Source of the DNA: Calditrichota bacterium
GTDB lineage: Bacteria; Calditrichota; Calditrichia; RBG-13-44-9; J042
Length of the DNA: 64,000 nucleotides
Direction of reading: 5' to 3'
Assembly: GCA_013150955.1 (NCBI GenBank)
Contig: JAADJD010000059.1
Coordinates: forward strand, 46,857 to 110,856
Shown here: piece after piece, positions 30,142 through 39,663 of the stretch
Position numbering within the stretch: the first letter of the stretch is position 1
Layout of the letters: every line of letters begins with the position of its first letter
The notes under the pieces: model-generated
What the model saw: only the letters and a program-made list of their open reading frames with translations
Database searches by the model: none
What the model was told of the DNA's origin: nothing
Translations under genes and position numbers: made by a program

Positions 30142-33100
30142 ATGTTGATGCATGAAAAAATATGGTGCAGCACAAAGCCTCTGTGGCGGATGGCGAAGCG
30201 GAAAGGGCAAACTTTTTCCAGCTGGGTTCGAATCCTTTTGCTGGCTATCGGGGTGGCGGGATGGTGGTTTCCGACTCCGGGCACGGCTCAACCGGGGCAG
30301 AGCAATCATCCCGAACTGCGCTGGCAAACCATCGAAACCGAACATTTTCTGATTCATTACCACCAGGGAACCGAGCGCACAGCAAACGTCGTGGCCCGGA
30401 TTGCCGAGGAGGTCTACCCCCACATCACCGGTTTGTATCAGTATGAACCGCCGAAGAAGGTTCACATCATTATTCGGGATACGGACGATTATTCCAATGG
30501 CGGTGCCTACTTTTTTGACAACAAAATCGAGATCTGGGCGGAGAATCTGGACTACGTTTTGCGCGGTACCCACAACTGGCTGCGGGATGTGGTGACCCAT
30601 GAATTCACTCACATCGTTTCCATCCAGAAATCATTGCGATTTAGCCGGAAGATTCCGGCGGGCTGGTTTCAGGTGTTTGGTTACGAAGAAGTCCGCCGGC
30701 CGGATGTGGTGCGCGGTTTTCCTGATGTGCTGGTTTCGTATCCCATTTCCGGGGTGAACATTCCCGGTTGGTTTGCCGAGGGCGTGGCCCAGTTTCAGTC
30801 GCCCTCCCGACGGTACGATTATCGGGATTCCCACCGGGAGATGATTTTACGGGATCGGGTCATGACCGGCAAGCTGCTGGATCTGAAGCAAATGAGCGTG
30901 TTTGGAAAAAACAGTGTGGGGAACGAATCGGTTTACAATCAGGGGTTTGCGTTTGTCGAATTTTTAACGGCGCAATTTGGGGACAGCATTGTGAAGGACA
31001 TTGCGCGGCTGGCCTCCAATCCCTTCTCTTTGAAATTTAATCAGGCGCTGGAGAAGGCCACCGGCGTGCCGGCCGATCAATTGTGGGCCACCTGGAAAAC
31101 GTATCTGGAAAACACCTATCGGACGCGACTGGCCACCATCCTGCAACATCCAGTGGTGGGTGAGCCGGTGGACACCCTGGGGATTGGGAATCTGTACCCC
31201 CGCGTCTCACCGGATGGGCGCTACCTGGCCTATGTGGCCACGGGGAAGTCGGATTATCTTTCCCTGAACCATCTGGTCATTCTGGATTTGAAAACGGGTA
31301 AGAAAAAACGGGTGAGCAGCCGGATCACTTCCTCGCTCAGCTGGTCGCCAGATGGCCGCTATCTGGTCTATTCCCGCAAAGTGAAGGTACAGCCCAATGG
31401 CAGCCGATTTAACGATCTGTACGTTTACGATGTGCAAAACGATCGGGAAATTCAGATCACCGATGCCTTACGGGCGCGCAATCCGGACTGGTCTCATGAC
31501 GGGCGCCGGCTGGTGTTCGTGGTGGGTGCAGATGGTCTGGCCAATTTGTACACGCTGGAGTGGGAACGCCTGGAGTCCCTATTACAGGAAAAATCCTGGA
31601 AAACCCTGTATTATCATCTGACGGAACACCGGGTGGTGGAAGCCCTGCCAGAAGACGCCGGAAAAGACTGGCAACTGAATTACCGAAAGGCTCGAATCCG
31701 TGGGGGGCAATTGCGGCAGATTACGCGCTGGATGAATGGGCGCCAGTTCTATCATCCCCGCTGGTCGCCGGACGATCGGTATATTTTTGTGGATACGTCC
31801 ATCGGGTTTGGACGGGACATTGTCCGCGTCGATCCTCAGACGGGAGAGATGACTCCGGTTTTAAACAGCGTCTGCGATGAGCGGTATCCCACATTCCACC
31901 CCGGTACCGGAGAATTGTTTTACGCCTGCGACGAAACAGGCATTTTCAACATCTATTCGCTGGATTTGAACACCGGCGAAAAACATGCCCATACCAACGT
32001 GGTCGGTGGGGCATTTATGCCGACGATTTCTCCCGAGGGAGACATGTATTATTCCCTGTATCGGCATCAGGGATACAAGATTTTTCAGGTGCCCCAGGTG
32101 AATGCTGTCCCCATGGAATATCTGACCTATGATGCCGATTATGAAAGCAAAATTCCCCGATTGCAGGTGGATGATCGACTCACCAACGCGTTGCCGGCAT
32201 CTACTTATCGACGCCAGTTTCCCGGGTTCTTCATGCCTCGCCTTTTCTTCGATTACGGTACCTTCAAACCCGGGTTTTACTTCGTCACCGATGACATTTT
32301 AAGCAAGCTGTCCTTTCTGGGTGGTGCGGCGGTCAACCGCTACTGGGAATACGACATTTACGCCTTCTTCGATTTAAAGTTGTGGAAGCCTACCGTGTCT
32401 GTGGGCGTGTATAACATCACCCGCAAAATCCAGGACAAATTTAGCGATCCCTTTTATGTGACCGGAGATTCCATTGAAATCAAATTCGATTTGCTGGAAG
32501 CGGAGTTCACGGTTCGGCATCATTTGTGGAACAAAGTGGACTGGCGGCTCAGCTACATCTTTCGGCAATACAAGGCGCGGATCGGAACCTTTGCGGTAAA
32601 GGAACTGGCAACCAATCGGGTGTTTGTGGTACCGCCCGTTCGTTACACCTATTTGAAAGGCCACATCATCAGCCTGTGGCTGCGTTATAAACGCCTGCCG
32701 TTGAATCTGGAAAGCGATATCAATCCCGTGAAGGGACGCTACATTACCCTGCGCATCAATCGGGAATGGAATCGATTTCTGGAAGATTTTGCCACCGATC
32801 GTGCGGTGGGGCTGGAAATTTTTAAGCCGGTAAATTTCACCCGTTTTGAATTGGATTGGGAAGAGTATCTTCCGGTGCCGTTTTTAAAATACCACACCCT
32901 GGATTTACGCATGCAACTGGGCTATATTGACCGTCCAGTAGATAGTTTCTTTTATTTCTTCGCCGGTGGATTGGTGGGCTTAAAGGGCTATCCCTATTAT
33001 TCCATTGAAGGGCGAACCATGGTCATCGGCACCGCCATTTACCGATTCCCCATTTCCCGTCAGATGAATCTGGAAATTGGACAGGTGCATTTTAACAAAC

Positions 33101-33375
33101 TGTATCTGGGTGCCCTGTTTCAGTATGGCAACGCCTGGACGGGGCGATCCATCCCCTGGAAGGATTTTCGTTCCAACGTGGGCATTCAATTGCGGCTGGA
33201 TGCCTTTTCCTGGTACCTGTTCCCCACGCGGGTATTCTTCGAGGCGGTTTATCCGCTTCAGGAGCATGAGTATCGTGGGGTACGTTATCCCCGCAAATGG
33301 AAATATTATCTGGGTGTGTTATTTGATTTCGATTTACGGTTCGATAGAAAGGGGTTTATGCCATGGGTAAGATGA
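30142..33375 (+). CDS. Gluzincin-like peptidase domain (HEFTH) + WD40-like beta-propeller + C-terminal surface-antigen/barrel-like region
   Basis: DVVTHEFTHIVS, WFAEGVAQFQS, PD40-like repeats (SPDGRYLAYV, SWSPDGRYLVYS), D15-like C-terminal region. Confidence 0.75.
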   Translation: MLMHEKIWCSTKPLWRMAKRKGQTFSSWVRILLLAIGVAGWWFPTPGTAQPGQSNHPELRWQTIETEHFLIHYHQGTERTANVVARIAEEVYPHITGLYQYEPPKKVHIIIRDTDDYSNGGAYFFDNKIEIWAENLDYVLRGTHNWLRDVVTHEFTHIVSIQKSLRFSRKIPAGWFQVFGYEEVRRPDVVRGFPDVLVSYPISGVNIPGWFAEGVAQFQSPSRRYDYRDSHREMILRDRVMTGKLLDLKQMSVFGKNSVGNESVYNQGFAFVEFLTAQFGDSIVKDIARLASNPFSLKFNQALEKATGVPADQLWATWKTYLENTYRTRLATILQHPVVGEPVDTLGIGNLYPRVSPDGRYLAYVATGKSDYLSLNHLVILDLKTGKKKRVSSRITSSLSWSPDGRYLVYSRKVKVQPNGSRFNDLYVYDVQNDREIQITDALRARNPDWSHDGRRLVFVVGADGLANLYTLEWERLESLLQEKSWKTLYYHLTEHRVVEALPEDAGKDWQLNYRKARIRGGQLRQITRWMNGRQFYHPRWSPDDRYIFVDTSIGFGRDIVRVDPQTGEMTPVLNSVCDERYPTFHPGTGELFYACDETGIFNIYSLDLNTGEKHAHTNVVGGAFMPTISPEGDMYYSLYRHQGYKIFQVPQVNAVPMEYLTYDADYESKIPRLQVDDRLTNALPASTYRRQFPGFFMPRLFFDYGTFKPGFYFVTDDILSKLSFLGGAAVNRYWEYDIYAFFDLKLWKPTVSVGVYNITRKIQDKFSDPFYVTGDSIEIKFDLLEAEFTVRHHLWNKVDWRLSYIFRQYKARIGTFAVKELATNRVFVVPPVRYTYLKGHIISLWLRYKRLPLNLESDINPVKGRYITLRINREWNRFLEDFATDRAVGLEIFKPVNFTRFELDWEEYLPVPFLKYHTLDLRMQLGYIDRPVDSFFYFFAGGLVGLKGYPYYSIEGRTMVIGTAIYRFPISRQMNLEIGQVHFNKLYLGALFQYGNAWTGRSIPWKDFRSNVGIQLRLDAFSWYLFPTRVFFEAVYPLQEHEYRGVRYPRKWKYYLGVLFDFDLRFDRKGFMPWVR

Positions 33376-34268
33376 GCGTCATTATTTTATTTGCCGGGTG
33401 GTTGGCCACGCTACAGGCGTCCCGCCCCCTGCCCGTAGCCGATCAGGTGTTGTTACACCGCTACACCATTCTGAGCCAGGTGAAGGCCAATGTCCAGCAG
33501 GAACTGGAGCAGCGGGAATCTGCGGATGGAAAGAAGAAATCAATACCTCGCGCGGTGATGCTGTCTGCCGTGTTACCGGGTGCGGGTCAGTTTTATGCGG
33601 GCTCCTATGTTAAATCCATTCTCTTCCTGACGGTGGAAGTGGCTGCCTGGGTCATCAACGTGCGGTACAATCGCCTGGGAGATAAAAAAGATGCCGAGTT
33701 CCGGGCGTTTGCGGATAAGTACTGGGATGAAAGGCGGTATTGGTCATATCTATATTATCGATTACTGGAAGATGGTGTAGAATTACCATTTAGTTTTGAA
33801 AGGAAACTTGAGAATAAGGAGAAATATTGGTATTTGATTGTTGAAGAACAATATCCAGAAGCCAGGCGATTGTTGCGGGATTACGAAAACGTATTACCAG
33901 GTTTTACCCATCGTTTACCAGAAAAAAGTGAAGATCCCCAGCAGTATTACGAAATGATTGGAAAATATCCGGGACAGTTTGGCAACGCCTGGGCGGATGC
34001 CAGTTTTCTTGTAGAATACAGCGGCTACGAGGGGCGAGTCACACCGTTGAATGAGAAATACGTGCAGATGCGCAACGAAAGCAACCGCTACTTCGATATT
34101 GCCGGCTACGGGGCCATGGTGGCGCTGGTGAATCATGTAATTTCCGCCATCGATGCGGGATTTACCACCCGGAACCTGAACCGAAAACAGCAGGTGAAGC
34201 TCAGTTACAAAAATATTTATTATCCCGGCGAATACGTTAACATGCTGGGACTGCAGATGGAGTTTTGA
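33363..34268 (+). CDS. DUF5683-like envelope protein
   Basis: AVMLSAVLPGAGQFYAGSYVKSILFLTVE core motif. Confidence 0.6.
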   Translation: MGKMSVIILFAGWLATLQASRPLPVADQVLLHRYTILSQVKANVQQELEQRESADGKKKSIPRAVMLSAVLPGAGQFYAGSYVKSILFLTVEVAAWVINVRYNRLGDKKDAEFRAFADKYWDERRYWSYLYYRLLEDGVELPFSFERKLENKEKYWYLIVEEQYPEARRLLRDYENVLPGFTHRLPEKSEDPQQYYEMIGKYPGQFGNAWADASFLVEYSGYEGRVTPLNEKYVQMRNESNRYFDIAGYGAMVALVNHVISAIDAGFTTRNLNRKQQVKLSYKNIYYPGEYVNMLGLQMEF

Positions 34269-35089
34269 TCTTTCAAGATTGTTGTGTGAATCACGAATCG
34301 TGGAAAAACAGGATGATTAAGTTAGAAGGTCGCATGCAAAGGATCGGGCGGTTAAAGTGGATGCTGTTAGGCGGATGGCTGCTGGTGCTGTGGATGGGAC
34401 ATCTCCAGCCGGCACCCGCTGCGGGTGGCTCTCTTAAAAATGCCCAATCGGCGTTTACTTTCCACGCGGTTTCCCTCGATGAAACCGGGGAAGCAATGAC
34501 TCCGCAGCGGAGCGGTGCCCGTGCCATCCTTTTGTCGCTCATTTTGCCCGGTGCCGGAGAGTGGTCGCTGGGACACCGGCGGATGGCCAAAATCTTTCTG
34601 GGCGCAGAAGTGGCCCTCTGGGCGGGTTATTTTGGCAGTCTGGCCTATGCCGAGGTCTTGCGGCGGGATTATCAGACCTTTGCGGCCCTGCACGCCGGGG
34701 TGAATCCCGCTGGAAAGGATGATCAATACTGGATAGACATCGGCAATGCCAATAATATTTACGATTTCAATGAAAAACGACTGGTGCAACGCAACCTGGA
34801 TGCCGTTTATATGAATACCCGGGAGTACTACTGGCAGTGGGATGCTGAGGAGAATCGGTACCGCTATGTGGACTTGCGGCTCAAACAGCATCGCTGGAAA
34901 CGCAGGGCAACGTTTGTAATCGGGGGAATGATTTTAAATCGGATTTTAAGTACGGTGGATGTGATCCGAATTATTCGGAAAGAGAAGAAAGAAAGGGAAA
35001 CCGGACGCCGGGCCATGTTGTTTAGCAGTTACTTCTGGCACCCGGCCCGTGGAGATGTCGTTCAACTACATTTTACATGGACGTTTTGA
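34265..35089 (+). CDS. DUF5683-like envelope protein, paralogue of preceding gene (true start may be at 34313)
   Basis: RAILLSLILPGAGEWSLGHRRMAKIFLGAEVALW; overlaps previous CDS. Confidence 0.55.
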   Translation: MIFQDCCVNHESWKNRMIKLEGRMQRIGRLKWMLLGGWLLVLWMGHLQPAPAAGGSLKNAQSAFTFHAVSLDETGEAMTPQRSGARAILLSLILPGAGEWSLGHRRMAKIFLGAEVALWAGYFGSLAYAEVLRRDYQTFAALHAGVNPAGKDDQYWIDIGNANNIYDFNEKRLVQRNLDAVYMNTREYYWQWDAEENRYRYVDLRLKQHRWKRRATFVIGGMILNRILSTVDVIRIIRKEKKERETGRRAMLFSSYFWHPARGDVVQLHFTWTF

Positions 35090-35090
35090 T

Positions 35091-35966
35091 ATGGAACGGG
35101 TATATATCACCGGTGCATCGGGATTTCTTGGACGCTATTTATTAAAATATGCGCCAAAGCCCTATCGGGTGCTGGGGCAGTATCGGCAACATCCGGTGCG
35201 GGCATTTCAGGGGCATGTGCAGGTGGTGCAACAGGATTTACTGGCCAATGACTGGAAACCGCTGTATAACTTTGCCCCTCAGGCCATGATTCACACGGCA
35301 GCGCAGGCCTCCATCGATGCCTGTCAGTTGCATCCAGACGATGCCTGGGAGATCAACTATCGCACCACCTGCAAACTGGTTGATGTGGCCAGAGAGCTCA
35401 ATGCCCGCTTTATTTTTCTGTCCTCAGATGTCATTTTTGATGGGCAGAAAGGCGATTATCAGGAAGAGGATCCACCCGTGCCCCTGAACGTTTATGCCGA
35501 AACGAAAGTAGCGGCGGAACAGTACATCCTGGAACATCATCCCGATGCGGTGGTTGTCCGCCCGGCCCTGTTTTATGGCCAGTCGCTGAATGGTCGACCT
35601 TCCTTTACCGAAGTGATGTACAAAAACCTGAAGGCCGGGAAGTCGGTGTATCTGTTTACCGATCAGTATCGCACCCCCGTGCTGGTGAACAACCTGGCCA
35701 CGGCGCTGTGGGAACTGGTGGAATCGGACTATCAGGGAATTTTACACATCGGAGGCAGCCAGAAGGTCTCCCGCTATGAGATGGGATTGATTCTCTGTGA
35801 GGTGTTTAATTTGCCGCGGGATTTGATTATCCCCATCCCTTCCGATCAGGCCAATCAGGCCGCCCCCCGTCCGCGGGATTGTTCTTTAAACATCGGTCGG
35901 GCGCGCTCGGTGCTGAAAACCCGATTGCTGGATGTGCGTTCGGGATTAAATCTGGCGTTTCATTAA
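35091..35966 (+). CDS. SDR-family sugar-nucleotide reductase/epimerase (RmlD-like)
   Basis: MERVYITGASGFLGRYLL, AAQASIDACQ, FLSSDVIFDG, VYAETKVAAE (YxxxK). Confidence 0.85.
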   Translation: MERVYITGASGFLGRYLLKYAPKPYRVLGQYRQHPVRAFQGHVQVVQQDLLANDWKPLYNFAPQAMIHTAAQASIDACQLHPDDAWEINYRTTCKLVDVARELNARFIFLSSDVIFDGQKGDYQEEDPPVPLNVYAETKVAAEQYILEHHPDAVVVRPALFYGQSLNGRPSFTEVMYKNLKAGKSVYLFTDQYRTPVLVNNLATALWELVESDYQGILHIGGSQKVSRYEMGLILCEVFNLPRDLIIPIPSDQANQAAPRPRDCSLNIGRARSVLKTRLLDVRSGLNLAFH

Positions 35967-35990
35967 GGGCTGCACCTGGTCGCTGTTTAA

Positions 35991-36106
35991 ACCGGATTAT
36001 GCATTAGACCACGAATTGTACGAATTAACACAATTAAAAATAATCAAATACATTGGATCAGATCTGGATGAAAATTCGTTTCGAGGTTTAATGCATTATT
36101 TGGGAT
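35991..36106 (-). repeat. Dispersed palindromic element, internally deleted, flanking hairpin array
   Basis: CCGGATTATGCATTAGACCACGAATTGTACGAATT...GAGGTTTAATGCATTATTTGGG. Confidence 0.78.
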
Positions 36107-36108
36107 TA

Positions 36109-39100
36109 TTTTGCCCTTTCAGGGCGGAGGGGATTTGTGGTTTTGGGACGTTCCCATTACCAGGGGCGTTGCCCCTGGCTATCCTATCTTGCCCCTTCGG
36201 GGCGGGGTGGATTTATGCTCTGGAGGGTCTCCCTATTGCCTGGAACGTTCCCCCGGGTTACCCAATTTTTGCCCCGTTGGGGCGCATTTGCCCGAAGGGC
36301 AAAAATAGGGCAGCCCCGTGCAGGGCGCGGGGGACACGTGGTGCAGCCCGATAATTCATCTGCTGCCTGAAGGGCAGCGATAGAATTGGCCCGTTTCCGG
36401 GGCATGGGTAATGTTTGTTGGGGCTTCCCAATCACCGGGCAATGGTTATTTTGCCCTTTCATGGCGAAGGGGATTTGTGGTTTTGGGACGTTCCCACTAC
36501 CAGGGGCGTTGCCCCTGGCTATCCTATTCTGCCCCTTCGGGGCGAGATGAAACGGGTGGTTCTTTCTGTTTTCCGTTGAAAATTAATTCGTATGGTTTTC
36601 CTGAATCCCGGGGGCCGGTATTTTGCTCTTTCGGGGCGCATTTGGATTTATGCTCTGGAGGGTCTCCCTATTGCCTGGAACATTCCACCGGGTTACCCAA
36701 TTTTTGCTCCGTTGGGGCGCATTTGCCCGAAGGGCAAACAGATGGTAGCCCCGTGCAGGGCGCGGGGGCACGTGATATCCACCGATCCATCCGCTGCCTG
36801 AAGGGCAGCGATAGATTTTGCCAATTTCCGGGGCATGGGTATTGTTTGTTGGGGGTTCCCAATCACCGGGCGATGGTTATTTTGCCCTTTCAGGGCGGAG
36901 GGTATGGATTGGGTCGGCTCCACTACCAGGGGCGTTGCCCCTGGCTATCCCGTTTTGCTCCTTCGGGGCGGGATGAAATGGGTGGTTTTTTCTGTTTTTC
37001 CTGGAAAATTCACATGGTTTTCCTGAATCCCGGTGGCCAATATTCTGCCCCTTCGGGGCGCGTTTGGATTTATGCTTTGGAAGGTCTCCCCATTGCCAGA
37101 AACATTCCCCTGGGTTACCTAATTTTTGCCCCGTTGGGGTGCATTTGCCCGAAGGGCAAAAATAGGGCAGCCCCGTGCAGGGCACGCGGGCACATGATAC
37201 CCACCGATAATCCATCTGCTGCCTGAAAGGCAGCGATAGAATTGGCCCGTTTCCGGGGCATTGGTAATGTTTGTTGGGGGGGGCAATCACGGGGCGATTG
37301 CTATTTTGCCCTTTCAGGGCGGAGGGGATTTGTGGTTTTGGGACGTTCCCACTACCAGGGGCGTTGCCCCTGGCTAACCTATTCTGCCCCTTCGGGGCGC
37401 GTTTGGATTTATGGTTTGGAGGGTCTCCCTATTGCCAGAAACATTCCCCTGGGTTACCTAATTTTTGCCCCGTTGGGGTGCATTTGCCCTAAGGGCAAAA
37501 ATAGGGCAGCCCCGTGCAGGGCGCGGGGGGCACGCGATACCCACCGATTCATCAGCTGCCTGTAGGGCAGCGATAAATTTTGCCAATTTCCGGGGCATGG
37601 GCGTTGTTGGTTGTGGGTTTCCCAATCACCGGGCGAGTGCTATTTTGCCCTTTCAGGGCGGAAGAAATTTGTGGTTGGGGGCGGCTCCGCTACCAGGGGC
37701 GTTGCCCCTGGCTACCCTGTTTTGCCCCTTCGGGGCGCGTTTGGATTTATGCTTTGGAAGGTCTCCCCATTGCCAGAAACATTCCCACAGGTTACCCATT
37801 TTTGCCCCGTTGGGGCGCATTTGCCCGAAGGGCAAACAGATGGTAGCCCCGTGCAGGGCGCGGGGGACACGTGGTGCACCCCGATGATCCATCTGCTGCC
37901 TGAAAGGCAGCGATAGAATTGAACAATTTCCGGAGCGATTGCTATTTTGCCCTTTCAGGGCGGAAGAAATTTGTGGTTGGGGGCGTCTCCACTACCAGGG
38001 GCGTTGCCCCTGGCTATCCTATTCTGCCCCTTCGGGGCGAGATGAAACGGGTGGTTCTTTCTGTTTTCCGTTGAAAATTTCCGTTGAAAATTCGTATGGT
38101 TTTCCTGAATCCCGGGGGCCGGTATTCTGCCCCTTCGGGGTGGGATGAATTTATGCTCTGGAGGGTCTCCCTATTGCCAGGAACGTTCCCCCGGGTTACC
38201 CAGTTTTTGCCCCGTTGGGGTGCATTTGCCCGAAGGGCAAAAATAGGGCAGCCCCGTGCAGGGCACGGGGGGCACGTGATACCCACCGATAATCCATCTA
38301 CTGCCTGAAAGGCAGCGATAGAATTGGCCTGTTTCCGGGGCATGGGAATTGTTGGCCGAAATTACCAATCACCCGGCGATTGCTATTTTGCCCTTTCAGG
38401 GCAAAGGGGATTTGTGGTTTTGTGACGTTCCCATTACCAGGGGCGTTGCCCCTGGCTATCCTATCTTGCCCCTTCGGGGCGCATTTGGATTTATGGTATG
38501 GAGGGTCTCCCTATTGCCAAAAACATTCCCCCGGGTTACCCAGTTTTTGCCCCGTTGGAGTGCATTTGCCCGAAGGGCAAACAGATGATAGCCCCGCGCA
38601 GGGCGCGGGGGTACGTGATACCCACCGATAATCCATCTGCTGCCTGAAGGGCAGCGATAGAATTGGCCCATTTCTGGAGAGGTTGCTATTTTGCCCTTTC
38701 AGGGCGGAGGGGGTGGATTGGGTTGGCTCCATTACCAGGGGCGTTGCCCCTGGCTATCCTATCTTGCCCCTTCGGGGCGAGATGAAACGGGTGGTTCTTT
38801 CTGTTTTCAGTTGAAAATTCGTATGGTTTTCCTGAATCCCGGTGGCCGGTATCTTGCCCCTTCGGGGCGCGTTTGGATTTATGCTCTGGAGGGTCTCCCT
38901 ATTGCCAGAAACATTCCACCGGGTTACCCAATTTTTGCTCCGTTGGGGCGCATTTGCCCGAAGGGCAAACAGATGATAGCCCCGTGCAGGGCGCGGGGGC
39001 ACGTGATACCCACCGATCCATCCGCTGCCTGAAGGGCAGCGATAGAATTGGCCCGTTTCCGGGGCATGGGTATTGTTTGTTGGGGGTTCCCAATCACCGG

Positions 39101-39283
39101 GCCATGGTTATTTTGCCTTTTCAGGGCGGAGGGGATTTGTGATTTTGGGACGTTCCCATTACCAGGGGCGTTGTCCCTGGCTATCCCGTTTTGCCCCTTC
39201 GGGGCGGGATGGATTTATGCTCTGGAGGGTCTCCTGGGTCTCCGGGTCACCCGATTTTGCCCTCTTGGGGCACCCCATCATCT
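36109..39283. repeat. Tandem array of ~8.5 hairpin-rich units (302-441 bp)
   Basis: Units begin TTTTGCCCTTTCAGGGCGGA at 36109, 36449, 36880, 37304, 37643, 37945, 38386, 38689 and 39111 (last partial). Each carries GC-rich palindromes such as CCAGGGGCGTTGCCCCTGG, GCCCCTTCGGGGC and TGCCCGAAGGGCA. Confidence 0.95.
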
Positions 39284-39290
39284 GGTGGGA

Positions 39291-39632
39291 TAAACCCAGA
39301 TGATACATTAATTCACAAATGACACGAATGAACACCAACAACAATAATAAACCCAAATTATGCAATAAACCGCGAATCACGCGAATGAAACCAAAAAATT
39401 TCGGCAAAATCGCAAATAAACACTAAAACACATTTTCATCCAGACACAATCCAATGTATTTTATTGGTTTTATTTGTGTTCATTCGTGTCATTCGTAGGC
39501 GAATGCTTAATCTGGGATAAAAATTCACTTGATCCTATCTGGATGAAAATATTTTCCTGAATATACTCGCTATTTTGTTGATATGATTCGAATTCATTCG
39601 CGTGATTTGTGGTTTAACGCATTATTTGGGAT
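39291..39632 (+). repeat. Dispersed palindromic element, composite (full copy ~39349-39516), flanking hairpin array
   Basis: AACCCAAATTATGCAATAAACCGCGAATCACGCGAATG...TTCGTGTCATTCGTAGGCGAATGCTTAATCTGGG. Confidence 0.87.
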
Positions 39633-39663
39633 AATGGGTCTGTTCTCGAACGACGAATTTGGG

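Noticed and set aside
30221-30240. tRNA-like GCTGGGTTCGAATCC string
   Set aside because: Falls within the signal-peptide coding region of ORF 30142; no acceptor or anticodon arms fit.
36109-39283. Array considered as CRISPR
   Set aside because: Units are 300-440 bp with multiple internal palindromes and no short repeat/unique spacer structure; no cas genes in window.
36016-39407. More than 20 overlapping ORFs on both strands inside the hairpin array (e.g. 36411-37226, 37465-37887)
   Set aside because: They are translations of the tandem repeat in several frames (TRGVAPGYPIL..., PEGQTDGSPVQG...). Palindromic GC repeats lack stops, and there is no RBS or coding pattern.
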